Of a stretch of 64,000 nucleotides of DNA, positions 12,701-24,139 are shown one piece after another (within the stretch, counting starts at the first letter, position 1; every line of letters begins with the position of its first letter). The position numbers and the translations under genes were made by a program. The DNA is taken from the NCBI GenBank assembly GCA_905250075.1, contig CAJNOP010000027.1, positions 2,028,741 through 2,092,740 of the forward strand, read 5' to 3'. The notes below the pieces were generated by a model. The model worked only from the letters and a program-made list of their open reading frames with translations. It was not told where the DNA came from and did not search any database. The stretch comes from Rotaria sp. Silwood1. Taxonomy: Eukaryota; Rotifera; Eurotatoria; Philodinida; Philodinidae.

Positions 12701-15700
12701 TTATTCAAGTGTCGATGTGTTTGTGCAAGATTGACAATATTTGGGAAACTGATTTTTAATGTATTGTCCAATTTGATTTGCTGAATCTGCATTTGTTCCA
12801 TCAACAAATAAAAGATATAGACTACAAACACCTTCATGTTCATCTAAACGTGCTTGAATGCTACATAATTTATTTGTTTGATCATTATCAGTTTTAAGAC
12901 GTTTTGACGGAGGTTGTTCATCATTTTGATGACGTCGACGATGACGTTGATGAGACCATAAATTTTCATAAGCATCAAATATCCAAGCATAAGAACTAAG
13001 ACTTGTCCATTTTAACTAAAAAAAAAACAACAAATAATTCTTTTAATATCATCCTTTGCATGTGAAGAAAGAATCAAATAAGTCTTAAAAAGAAGAAAAA
13101 AACAATTGGCGCATTCGACAAAAAAAAACGATTCCTATCGTGATTACGTGCCGCTTAATTTATTATGGAATTGCTAGGCACACTGGGGCTTTTTCTTTTT
13201 TGCTCTTGAAATCATTAAAGTAATGAAATAAACATAAAGAAATATACGTATCCATCGTAAAATAAAAAGAAAGAGATTTTTTCTAAAATTCATTTTTTCT
13301 CAAGCTATAAGTGAAGTTTATTTTACTCAAAAAAAAAAAAAAAGAAACAATCCTCAAATATTTCGTCAAATATAAAAATGAAAATAATAAAATAATAACT
13401 TTTGTTTATACCTCAGGAAATAAAAAGTTTATTGGTCTTTTTCTTATCCTTATTCAAGCCTAGAACAATGTCAACAAACTTACATTGAGTTCATTAAATA
13501 AATGTTTTTCTAAATAATTTTTAATAAAATTAAATGAATATTTCGGTTCAAATTGAATACTAATTGGTGTTCGATTCATTTCTTTTCTCTTTGATTTCTA
13601 TGGTACACAAAAAAAAAGTACAATAAAAATTCAAATCGACAATAATTAATTATTGTATTAAAATACTTTGAGTGCTTTCAACGCTTCTCGAGAATGACAT
13701 TGTTCAGGAAAATGATATGTTTCATCAAATGTCCATGCAATAGCCCAACGCATAGTATTTCCTTGACAAAATTCTGTATCAATATGACAAATATCTTGTA
13801 AATAATTTTGAATTTGTTTCAAACTTGATTTTTTACCCAATTGACTTGTAAAAATTCTAAAAAAAAATTTTTTATCAATAAATAAACTTTATTCTTAATT
13901 AATAAACTTACTAAACAATTATTTCTACCTGACATTAGTTGAATATAATCGACTTTCATTAATCATACGTTTAACAAATTCAACTTCACCACCTTGATCA
14001 TATATTGATTCAATATTAGCAGCTGTATTAATTGAATTAGCTGATGGACGATCAAATTTTCTTGTATTTGTTAAACCTTGACATTCAGATGTGTCAGAAA
14101 AGAATGGTGGATTACACATAAGAAAATCATAATATTTTGTTCGATCAATTAAACCATCAAATAATGCTGATGAATTCATTAATATAACTGAAAAATAAAA
14201 TTCTTATCAAAGTAAAAAAAGAAAAAAAAAGCTGTGAGAACAATCTCTGCCAGATTAGACTATGAAATACCATGTAGCTGCTATTTAGAAGATTGATTTT
14301 ATTTGATCTATTTTAGGACATATTTCTTCACTAGTCTTTTAGTTAATCTTTCAAAAATGTAATGAGAAACTGGACATTATTAATATAAGAGTCTGTAATC
14401 GTATATAAATAATATTTATGATGACTTGCTGTTTACGAGAGAATTTCTTAGGCGATCTTTTTCCGACTTCAGTGAGTATTGTCTAGAGATACTAGCTAGT
14501 GTTGTAATAAAAATCCTAAAAAAGAATTTGAGTTCCTATTAAGATTTGCCTAAACTTTTAGATTTTTGTGTAATGTTTATTTTGTAGAGGCTCCAAGTTT
14601 TTCAGAGAATTCGTATTTTTGGAGCTTGATCTAATATATTGTGCATATAGAAAACTTAATTAGACTAACTCTTATTTCAAAAAAAGATGCATAGGATTTT
14701 TGTACACATTTGATAGAGACAACATATAAAGCTGCGTTTTTCGTCTTTCGAAAGAGGAGATGAAACCTCATGGAATAATCTATTACAAATTTTTTTTAAC
14801 CCGATTTTTTTATGTTTTCAGTCGACCTTTTTGAACATCAACGTATCCTATACCCTCCTACAAAATTACATAAGCATTAGATTGTTAAATTTAGTTATTT
14901 AGCAGTCATAGGTATTTAAGTCCAAACTCTAGACCGAACTTTTAAGAAAAATCTGTGAAAACAATTATAATTTTGCTCTTTTTCTTATGTTAAAATAAAG
15001 CATTTCTCTGACACTTCTTCTTTTGTTTTTATAAATGTGATTAAAAATCTTCATAAGAGGTCTTAGAAAAACTTGTAATATATGATTTCATGCAACTTCA
15101 TCTCTTCTTTCCCATAGTGAAAATTACAGCGTTCTCTCTTATTTCTATCAAAAGTTAATAAAAAATATCCACCTGGCTTTTTTTTTTTTTGAAATCGAAA
15201 TTAGCTTTTTTAAATAGATTATCCATATAAAATGGTCGATATCTTGAAAGTTTCATATGTCAAAGAGACTTTATTCAAAAACTTCTGAATTTTCTTTTAA
15301 ATGAAGTTAGACTAGTTGAGTTCTTTCAAAAACCTGGACTCTCTAACAAATAGACATTGCAAAAATTCGATGATTTGGTTAAATCTCATTAGAAGCTCTA
15401 ATCCGTTTCGGATTTTTATTAAAACACTATGTAGCACGTATAGCCGAAAAAAATCATTGCAGTTTGAAGAGAGTATCTGAAGAGGTTCCTTCGTTAGATG
15501 TCTGTCACATCTTGGAGGAAGGGAAAAGGTTGAATTTCTACTTCTATACTTCAATATTCCTTTTTATGTCATGTTTCACAACAACAAACAGTTAAGTATT
15601 AATTTCTTTTCTTTTTTTACCATGAATTTGATCTTGTAATCCATTTTGTTCAACATTTTTCATGGCCATACGATAATTAAATGGATCAATTTCAGAAACA

Positions 15701-16214
15701 AACATTTTCCATTGAGGATTAAGACGAATTGTTAAAAGAGCATGTATACATGAACAACCACAACCTTGAATATACATTAATAAAATAATTTATATATTTT
15801 TATTGAAGAAAAATTTCTTTTCTCATACCAATATCGATTCCAATGGCATCAATTTTACGGTCTATTAAATCTTCAATCCAATGAAGATAATTTAATTTTT
15901 GTGGAATTCTTGGTATAAGACGATCTATCATATTGATCATAAAGAAAAAACAAAAGAACAATAATATTGATTAATAATCAAAGACAAATTCTTCTACCTA
16001 AACTTAGTTCTAAATTTAAATTAAAATCTTCTTTAGCTGCTGCTATTGTTAATGCACGTACAGCATTAGGATCACGAAAATCAAATGTAACACCACCATT
16101 ATTTTTTTCAATTAGAAAAGATTTTAATGCTGGATGTTTTTCAGCAAGTTGTTTAAAATCTGGTGGATTCGTTCGATAACGATTTCGTATATGCATATAT
16201 TCATTGAACGACAT
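12701..16214 (-). CDS. METTL16: METTL16 RNA N6-adenosine methyltransferase
   Basis: Seven phase-consistent exons: 16214-15998, 15924-15829, 15764-15621, 14187-13929, 13856-13667, 13597-13484, 13015-12701, 444 aa (human is 562). The order matches the family: N-terminal MHIRNRYRTNPPDF; HWIEDLI and the SAM-binding GIDIGCGCSCIHALL; then EIDPFNYRMAMKNVEQNGL; the catalytic CNPPFF; GGEVEFVKRMI; LGKKSSLKQI; and EFCQGNTMRWAIAW. The last exon has a basic stretch (HRRRRHQ) and a C-terminal half like the VCR domain (SANQIGQYIKNQFPKY). METTL16 methylates U6 snRNA and SAM synthetase transcripts using SAM. The third intron is 1.4 kb; the others are 50-75 nt, except 468 nt before the last exon. All residues of the NPPF motif are present, so activity is expected. 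The gene lies 205 bp downstream of the thiolase stop, in the same direction. Confidence 0.93.
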
Positions 16215-16418
16215 CTAAAAGATATGATTTATCGAGAGTGTTTCTATATAATTTATCATTTTGTAGATATATCTTTCTTTTCTAATTATCAAAATATTTT
16301 ATTTAAGATAGAAATAATTCAAAAATATAGATGTTATATCCTCTTTTTATTCACTATATTTTTCTTATTACAAAAAAAAAGACGAAATTGCAAGGAATAC
16401 ATAAGAAAAACAAATAAT

Positions 16419-17688
16419 TTAAACACGCTCAATTAATAACGAAATACCTTGACCACCTCCAATACAAGCAGCACCAACAGCATGTTTTCCTTGACGTCGT
16501 TTTAATTCATATACAAGATTTGCTGTTATTCGTGTACCTGATGCACCTAATGGATGTCCAAGAGCAATAGCACCTCCATTAACATTAGTGTTTTCATTTG
16601 GTAATTTCAAAGCTTTTTGACATGCAACAAATTGTGGTGCAAAAGCTTCATTTATATCAAATAAATCAATATCAGATATTTGTTTTTTAGCTTTTTTTAA
16701 TAAATTTTCAATTGCTGGTACTGGACCAAAACCCATTATTGATGGATCAACTCCACTAACATGATATGCTACTAATCGAGCTAATGGTTTAAGATTATGT
16801 TTTTTCAATGCTTCTTCATTACAAAGAATAACAGCACCAGCACCATCACATATACCACTAGCATTAGCAGCTGTTACTGTTCCTTTATCTTTAATAAATA
16901 CAGCTGGTAATTTTGAAATTTGTTCCATAGTTGATTGTGGACGTGGATGTTCATCTGTATCAAAGACTTCTTCAGCTCCTTTTTTACCTTTAGTTTTTAT
17001 TGGTTCAATTTCATCTTTAAAAACACCTTTATCATTTGCTTGTTTCCAACGTTGTTGAGATTGTAATGCATATTGATCAGCATCTGCTCGTGTAATATTA
17101 TATTTTTTTGCTAAATTTTCCGCTAAATTTAAAATAGAAAAAAAAAAAACAAAATATTTCTTTTATTTTTTTGGTATTATCTCTCTTTAAATTACCTGTT
17201 ACACCCATTGGTGTTTTAATATGTTCATCAGTTAAACCTTGCCAAAGAGTATCTTCAAGTTTTAAATCTTGTCCTAATTTTGTTCCAAATCGAATATTTC
17301 GTACGGCATATGGAGCTTGTGACATATTTTCTGTACCACCACATAATACAATATTTGAATCACCTAATTCAATTTCTTGTCCACCAGATACAATCGACTG
17401 AAAACCTGATCCACAAAGACGATTAACAGTTAATGCAGGAACATGAATTGGTACACCAGAACGTAAGGCAGCATGACGAGCAATATAAGCAGCATCTGCT
17501 GATGAATGCATTACATTTCCAACTATAGCACTATCAATATATTCAGGTAATAAATTTGCTTGTTTAAAAGCAGCACGATTAGCAAGATCTTGTAAATGTG
17601 TAGCTGAAAAATCTTTTAATTTACCACCATATGTACCAAATGGAGTACGACGTGCTGCAACAATGTATATAGCTCGTTTGAAAACCAT
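16419..17688 (-). CDS. ACAA2: 3-ketoacyl-CoA thiolase, mitochondrial (ACAA2 type)
   Basis: Two exons, 17688-17196 and 17122-16419, with a 73-nt GT..AG intron; 398 aa against 397 in human ACAA2. It catalyses the last, thiolytic step of fatty acid beta-oxidation. The nucleophile Cys92 is in VNRLCGSGFQS. The family motif NEAFAPQF is present, as are His354 in GGAIALGHPLGASG and the acid/base Cys384 in AACIGGGQG. The N-terminus (IVAARRTPFGTYGG) aligns directly with ACAA2, whose targeting signal is not cleaved. The end LLIERV stops without a peroxisomal SKL-type signal, which supports a mitochondrial location. No catalytic residue is missing. Confidence 0.95.
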
Positions 17689-18364
17689 GATATTTTAGTT
17701 TTTGTTGTTACAATGTCCTACGGGTATACCTAGATTTACTATATAAAGTATTTAGTGAGTAAATGATGAACTTTGCTCTTACATCGTATCATCATTACAT
17801 AGCATCCAATCCATTAACTACCGTACTGTGCTGTAATTTGTGCGTTTTATTAATCGAATGGAAAGAAGAAAAAAGTAGAATTTATGCCAGTCACTAGCGA
17901 CCTCAATCTTAAGATTGTTGGCAGAAGAATAAGTTAGATTTGATAAAAGTCTAATGTCATAAATGACAAAAGTAGAAGATACGATATGAATATAAAACAG
18001 ATGAAAATATCAAGTTGGAAAAGAAAGATTAAAAAAAATAATGAAGAGGAAAAAAAACTAGCTATTTTAAATGTCAAGAGGTAAAAAGCATACTTCTATA
18101 ATTCTGAAGTACAAAAATACTGAGAAGTATAAAGAAGTATCGAGAAGCATGAAGAAGTACGAATAAATATAGGAAGTATGGAGAAATCTGAAGAAGTACG
18201 AAGTATGCTTATTTTCCCTTGATAAATGTATATTATACTTCAATTGAAATAGTTTTTTATTTTTAGAAATATTGCACATTCTTTTCGTAATAATTAATAG
18301 CAATACTAAATTTTATTTGAAAACATTTGACAATAACTATTAAAATTTTTCATAATTATAAAAA
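17689..18364. other. Intergenic with a GAAGTA-type degenerate repeat
   Basis: At about 18085-18205 there are many copies of GAAGTA/GAAGTATNGAGAAG in one direction, bounded by the inverted pair AAGCATACTTC and GAAGTATGCTT. This could be a small tandem or foldback repeat. Nothing else is seen. Confidence 0.4.
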
Positions 18365-18814
18365 TTAGAATCTTTCAACTAATGATGTTCTTCGAATATC
18401 ATTTGTTTCCACCATAGATTCGGTTGTTTCCATTGCTAAATTTTGTATACCATAGCATAAATCTAACCATTCAGTATCTTCATTTGAACATGTACATGTC
18501 AATATCTTAATACATTTGATCAACCATTTACTTCGACTTGGTGATATTGCCGATTGTATTTGTTTGATATTACTAATGTTTGTAAGATATATCACTTTAA
18601 TTTTTTCTTTTCCAGTTGATGTTTTTCTTGAAAATATTGTTGGTGTTTCAATAATACGTGTAATTAAACGCATATTAGTTATAGTTGTTATTTTGGAACT
18701 AAAACAACAACAACCTAATTTATAAGTATATTCAAATCGAATATATTCATTAGGCAATAATCTATATATTGAATCTGTTGATTTGGGTTGCTTCATTATT
18801 GAATAATTAGACAT
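18365..18814 (-). CDS. Small protein with a possible PH-like fold, not recognised
   Basis: Single open exon of 149 aa. It has the pattern LLPNEYIRFEY, then ITNMRLITRI, then KVIYLTNISNIKQI. This resembles the strand pattern of bacterial-type PH or GRAM-like domains (a T-N-x-R-L-I strand followed by I-x-L-x-x-I). A CCC cluster (LGCCCFSS) and later Cys residues could be acylated or bind metal. The frame is tidy and codon use matches neighbouring genes, so I take it as real. A CTATAG and a CCTAG just upstream of the ATG suggest a 5' UTR intron or a trans-splice acceptor. Function is unknown. Confidence 0.55.
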   Translation of the reverse strand: MSNYSIMKQPKSTDSIYRLLPNEYIRFEYTYKLGCCCFSSKITTITNMRLITRIIETPTIFSRKTSTGKEKIKVIYLTNISNIKQIQSAISPSRSKWLIKCIKILTCTCSNEDTEWLDLCYGIQNLAMETTESMVETNDIRRTSLVERF

Positions 18815-19027
18815 GTTCCTAGGAAAGAAACCTATAGAAAAATAACATAAAATATATTCAATTTTGTTTGAAACGAGATAAAAAGAATGATGTATGGATT
18901 TTTTTATGTTTACATTCTGTCACGTATATTATGAAGCAGTTGCTTTTTATCTTTACAGGCGCGTGTTATTCTTATATTTTAAATCATAATTTCCTTATTA
19001 TATATTCATTCTATCAAGATAAAACTA
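18815..19027. promoter_or_regulatory. Short divergent intergenic region
   Basis: Only about 213 bp separate the start codons of the minus-strand PH-like ORF and the plus-strand RMDN-family gene, so the two probably share a bidirectional promoter. No specific element is recognised apart from A/T-rich tracts. Confidence 0.35.
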
Positions 19028-20232
19028 ATGTCTAATTTACTAGTACAAGGTAAAATGAATGAAAACTCGAATGTATTTAAGAATAAATACGATTGATTAT
19101 AGAAGAAAAAAAGAAAATATCGGAAACGATTAATCAACATTTAACAAAATCTTTTTCATTATTAACTTCTCCTAGAACATCAATTGTACATCAATATAGT
19201 TCTAATCAAATCTTTGAAAATACATTCGATGAAAATAATAAACAATCTGAACAATTATCTTTTCTTCATCAAATAACTTTATCATTTCATCAATCAATTC
19301 ATCATAAAAATCAACATAATAAATATATTAAACAAACAAATATAGATTCTATTGAAAAATATTTAGCTAACGAAAGTAATGAGTCAGTTAATATACAATC
19401 AACTAGTTGTAAGTTTGATAATCGAAAATTTTTATTTGCAACATTTTCTTTTCAAATTTCTCAAGTCACTTCCGATAAAAAATATTGTCATGAATTACTT
19501 AATCGAATATCAACACTTTGGTTTGGTTCTAATGCTGAACGACGACAAGTATTTGATTTACTCGAACAAAATCAAATTAAATGTAAAATACTACCAGAAT
19601 TTATAGCACATTTAGCTCATTCATTTTCGAAACATGCTATTGATATTCATGATATATCAATACGTAAAACCATGTTATATGAAGCATTAGAATTAAGTAA
19701 AAAAGCATTGAATTCTAATGAAAATTGTGCATTATGTCATTTTTCATATGGACATATTATTGGAGTTTTATTAGATATAAATGATTTTTCATTAAAAGAT
19801 AAATTAAATAAAGCATCTTTATTTAAACATCATATGAAAAAAACAATTGAAATTGATAAAAATTTTTATGAAGCATATGCTTATTTAGGTCGATATGAAT
19901 ATACAGCATTTAATTTAAATTTATTTGAACGTAAAGCAGCATTATTATTAGGTTATACAATTGAAGGAAATTTAGATAAAGCATTAGAATATTTTCATAT
20001 AGCTATAAAAGGAAATTATGATATGATACATACAGTTTATTTATTAATAGGAAAAATTTATCAAAAGAAAAAACAATATGTTGAAGCAAAAAAATATTTA
20101 AAAATATGTATACAAATTCCAATACAACGAAAAAGTCAAACTAATATTGTAAATAATGCAAAAATTTTGTTGAAAGATAAAAAATTTGAAAACTTATCGT
20201 TTGAAACTTTCATTAATCATCTGAAAAATTAG
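19028..20232 (+). CDS. RMDN-family TPR protein (regulator of microtubule dynamics-like)
   Basis: Two exons, 19028-19049 and 19103-20232, with a 53-nt intron, giving about 383 aa starting MSNLLVQEEKKK. The start is chosen because ATG-22 nt-GTAAAA..TATAG joins in frame; the open frame alone lacks an ATG. The N-terminal third is Ser/Asn/Gln-rich and probably disordered. From about residue 150 the sequence follows RMDN proteins: ALELSKKALNSNENCALCHF, HHMKKTIEIDKNFYEAYAYL, then EGNLDKALEYFHIAIKGNY and LLIGKIYQKKKQYVEAKKYL. These are TPR-like helices, with a final KKYLKICIQIP. Vertebrate RMDN proteins act at microtubules, mitochondria and ER contacts. No N-terminal membrane anchor is seen, so this resembles the soluble forms. 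Confidence 0.75.
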
Positions 20233-21190
20233 AATCTATATTCATTGATTAAGTTAGAAATTTCTATTAAGATTTCTCTTAACATAATAATCTCTAATAT
20301 CAATATTTTAATTGACCTTTAATAGATACCAACAATTAAATATCTTTTGAGTTTTAGTATTTAAAATTTTTTAACTAAATGATTTTGAAAAATCACGCCG
20401 AGATTGTACCTAATCAAGTTAAAACGCTATCATTGATGGTTTAACTAAAATCATGATACATATTGCACGTTCACCCTTTTATTTAGATTAATTTCATCAG
20501 CAGTCATATATAATCATTTTTTCTTTTAAGTATATTTGATACAGCATTGATAAACACTTGAAATTTATTGCTTAGTTCATGATAAGACAAAACATGTTCT
20601 TTTATCTTTGATTAAAGTCATTCTTTTGTTCTAAGTCAAGAGAATTGTGAGATATCGATTCTTATAGACAATTAAGATTGAGAAGCTATTCAAAAAAAGA
20701 CAACAATATCAGTTTCTTCATTCATTTTTGCTTTCATTAAATAAAAACCATAGAGTCAATTAATCTTTTTGACAATCATCTCGACAGTTCCAATCATATA
20801 ATTTATTCAAATGGCGTTTTATATTGAGGTTCACATCGACAAGGTCAATAAATATAGACAGAACTAAAAACATATGTTCACGTTCAGAATCAACGATTGT
20901 TTATAAAAAAAGGAAAACGGTGAAAAACCAGAAAAACTCGCATCGAGAGGACTCGAAGAGTATTCAGTACAACAGGATGTTCACTGAGTTAGTAATCAAT
21001 TATGTTTTTGACATTGATAAAGATTTCAAGACTGTATACTAGATAGAACCAATCTTAGACAGCATAGAATAAAAACGATCACACTCTTAACAATTCATTA
21101 TTCTTAAAATACTTAATTTTTTAAACATTCATACATGATAATCGAACCATTCGAGTATAGGTATGTGAATATGGCTGTGTTATGCGACTG
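20233..21190. other. Intergenic, no gene seen
   Basis: A/T-rich 3' flank. A 72-codon ORF at 20824-21042 lacks an ATG and family features and is not called. Confidence 0.5.
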
Positions 21191-21960
21191 AGGATCTTTT
21201 GGGTATTCATTAAGCACATGCTCCACCGTAAATACGCTAAACATTTAAGCTGGTGTTCCTCTCTATAGAATAAATGTTCCACCATCTAATTAATATATCG
21301 CATATGGACGTATAGATAGCGTCACTCATAGAACAAAAGTGTTTCTCTCGATGAGTTTAATATTTCTCTTATAATTGCTATGAGTTTACGATAGTTGATA
21401 CTACTATCCAAGGCAGACTAATGATTATCAACAAAAAACATCGAAACAAACAGAAGTGAGAGATGAATAAGATTATAATGAGAAACATTATTTCATTCAA
21501 TAACGTCGAACGTCCTGAAGTATCGAGAATAACATGTTATTATGAACAGATCGATACCAGTATTCCGCAAGATAGGATTTCAACAATGTAGATCCTCGCA
21601 TAATTCGAAGAATTTTTGTCTTAGTGTATGACCATAAGAATTCAATTAAGGTGGTCGTATCCAAATGATTTTTGCAACCTTGAATAGACTTCCCATTCGT
21701 TTGATCAGATGTTCGTACTCGGACAGACATGTTTTCATAATAAAAGTAGGCGTTGTTACATCTATCCTGACCATTATGAGTTATAAGAGGAACACTATAC
21801 TCATGAGGTAGAGCACTTTCGTTCTATGACTGACACTATCTATACGTCCATATGTGATATATTAATTAGACGGTGGAACACGTTTTCTATAGAGAGGAGC
21901 ATCATCTTACATGTTTAGCGCATTTGCGGTGGAGCACCTGCTTAATGAATGCCGATCTTG
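21191..21960. mobile_element. Foldback-type element with about 200-bp inverted arms
   Basis: The left arm (21191-21395) and right arm (21765-21960) are diverged reverse complements. Shared tracts include ATTCATTAAGCA, CTCCACCG, CGCTAAACAT, TCTCTATAGA, TCTAATTAATATATC and CATATGGACGTATAGATAG. The spacer of about 370 bp holds a 77-codon minus-strand ORF (21497-21730) with no recognisable family. No clear target-site duplication was found. It is probably a non-autonomous foldback or long-TIR transposon. Confidence 0.75.
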
Positions 21961-22473
21961 TGTATACTCTCATCATTACTTTAACCCATGCATCCACTTT
22001 TGATGCTATTATGATTTTGTATGTGTTCGTACATTATTAGATCAAATACCAGAAATTTTAGATTTGAAGAGGATCATTGAAAAAACTGTTTTAGAAACAA
22101 ACGAAAACAAATCTTACCAATATCTAACAATGATTCAATCAAATAACCTCTTCTTATATTCAATATCGACTCATTATGAGAATAATATTTTTTTTTTTGA
22201 AAACTCATGCTTTTTCAATCTAAACAATAACAAATATATATCCTGCTTGTATAATTTTTTTTAATGTTTGATTTAAAAATTAGGATATTGATAACTTTTT
22301 TGTGCTATGAGTACAAAAAAACCATACAACTTCATCGACAATGATATATATTAGCACAATTTTATCACAAAAAAAAAAGAAAAAAACTGCAAATCCACTA
22401 GAAATAACTGAGTAGAATTTATATATTTTTTTAGGTCTCTGATATTTTTTTAAATTATCATATTGATTCACGA
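21961..22473. other. Intergenic and 3' flank of SAM synthetase
   Basis: A 66-codon plus-strand ORF (22064-22264) preceded by TTATTAG has some protein-like character, but it cannot be placed in a gene. On the minus strand this is the 3' UTR of SAM synthetase. It contains ATATCAGAGACC, which only partly resembles the METTL16 target core ACAGAGA. Confidence 0.4.
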
Positions 22474-24139
22474 TCAAAATTTAAGTTGTTTGGGTTTTTC
22501 CCATGGAAATTCTGGTCGACCAAAATGACCATAACATGCAGTTTTTGTATAAATTGGAGATTTTAAATTCAGATCCCTAAGAAAGAATTTTTTTTTTAAA
22601 TAAAATATATCCACGAAAAAAAAAACTTCCAAGACTCACCGAATAATAATACCAGGACGAAGATCAAAATTATTTTTAACTATTTCAAGTAATTCTTTAT
22701 TTGATTTTGATGATGTACCATATGCAAATACAGTAATTGATAAAGGTTCAGCAATAGCAATACTATATGCTACTTGAACAAGACAACGACGACAAAGTCC
22801 TGCTTTAACAAGCGATTTTGCAGCCCATCGAGCAGCATATGCTCCTGATCGATCAACTTTTGACGGATCTTTACCACTAAATGCACCACCACCATGAGCA
22901 CCCCATCCTCCATATGTATCAACAATTATTTTTCTTCCAGTTAAACCAGCATCACCTTGTGGACCACCAATTTCAAATTTACCTGAGGGATTTAAATAAT
23001 AAATAGTTTTATCATCTAAAAAAAAAAAAAAAAAACAAACAAAAGAATAATTAATCAATTTATTTCATTCATGTATTTGATTTAATCTTACCAAGAAAAT
23101 GTTTTGGTACAACTGCTTTAATAACTTTATTAAGAAGATCATCTCGTAATTGTTCTTGTGTAACTTCAGGACTATGTTGAGTTGATATAACAATAGTATG
23201 AACACGTTGTGGTACACAAGCACCTTTATCAAATTTATATTCAACAGTAACCTATACAAAGATTTATTTTTTATTTCAAAATTATTTTTTTTCTTAGTAT
23301 ACTTGAGTTTTTGAATCAGGTCGAAGATATTCAAGTTGTCCATTTCGTCTTAATTCAGCCATTTTAGCATTAAGTTGATGAGAAAGTACAACAGTTAATG
23401 GCATACATTCTTCTGTTTCATCTGTTGCATAGCCAAACATTAAACCTTGATCACCAGCACCAATATCTTCATCAGCTTTTTTTTCATGCACAGCTTGTGC
23501 TATATCAGGTGATTGTTGTTCAAGTGCAACAAGAACATTCATTGTTTTATAATCAAAACCTTTATCAGATGAATCCCAACCAATATCACGAACAGTATTA
23601 CGAATTATTGTTTGATAATCAAGAGTAGCTTTCGATGTTATTTCTCCACATACTAATACCATACCTGTTTTTGTGCATGTTTCTATAGAAACAAACATTA
23701 TGTATACAATAATTTTTCTATGATATCAATAAATCAAATAATAAACTTACCACATGCTACTTTAGCACTAGGATCTTGACGCAAACAAGCATCGAGAATA
23801 GCATCACTAACTTGATCACAGATTTTATCTAATAAGCACAAATAAATTGAAGTTTTTTGCTTTTTCAAAAAGATAACATGAGGTCAAAAACATTTAATAT
23901 TTGATAAGAAACTTCCTCTTTTTTTCTGGATTAGAAAGTACAATTATTAAAGCACAGCTTGTTCTTTTCTCTTCTTTAACGCAATTCTTTCACTTCCATG
24001 CTATGTTTAATTTCATTTCAATTTATGCAAAATATACTCATAGCCTCGGGTGACACTTTTATGACTCACCAGGGTGACCTTCGCCAACAGACTCTGACGT
24101 AAAAAGAAAGACTTCACCATCTGCTTTGTCCGATTCCAT
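22474..24139 (-). CDS. MAT2A: S-adenosylmethionine synthetase (MAT)
   Basis: Six phase-consistent exons: 24139-24070, 23828-23751, 23682-23303, 23251-23092, 23015-22640, 22576-22474, 388 aa (human MAT2A 395). The enzyme makes SAM from methionine and ATP. The family signatures are intact: [23 protein letters not shown], the hexapeptide-type [32 protein letters not shown] and GGGAFSGKD. The C-terminus ([20 protein letters not shown]) matches animal MAT. Introns are 51-76 nt except 241 nt after the first exon. The acceptor of the third exon reads CTATAG|AAAC. The symbol is by similarity; MAT1A and MAT2A types cannot be separated in an invertebrate. Confidence 0.95.

Noticed and set aside
16134..16436. 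Plus-strand ORF across the METTL16 and thiolase boundary
   Set aside because: Shadow of the real minus-strand genes and A/T-rich spacer.
22430..22460. METTL16-type UACAGAGAA hairpin in the SAM synthetase 3' flank
   Set aside because: The nearest match, ATATCAGAGACC, lacks the ACAG core and I see no flanking stem.
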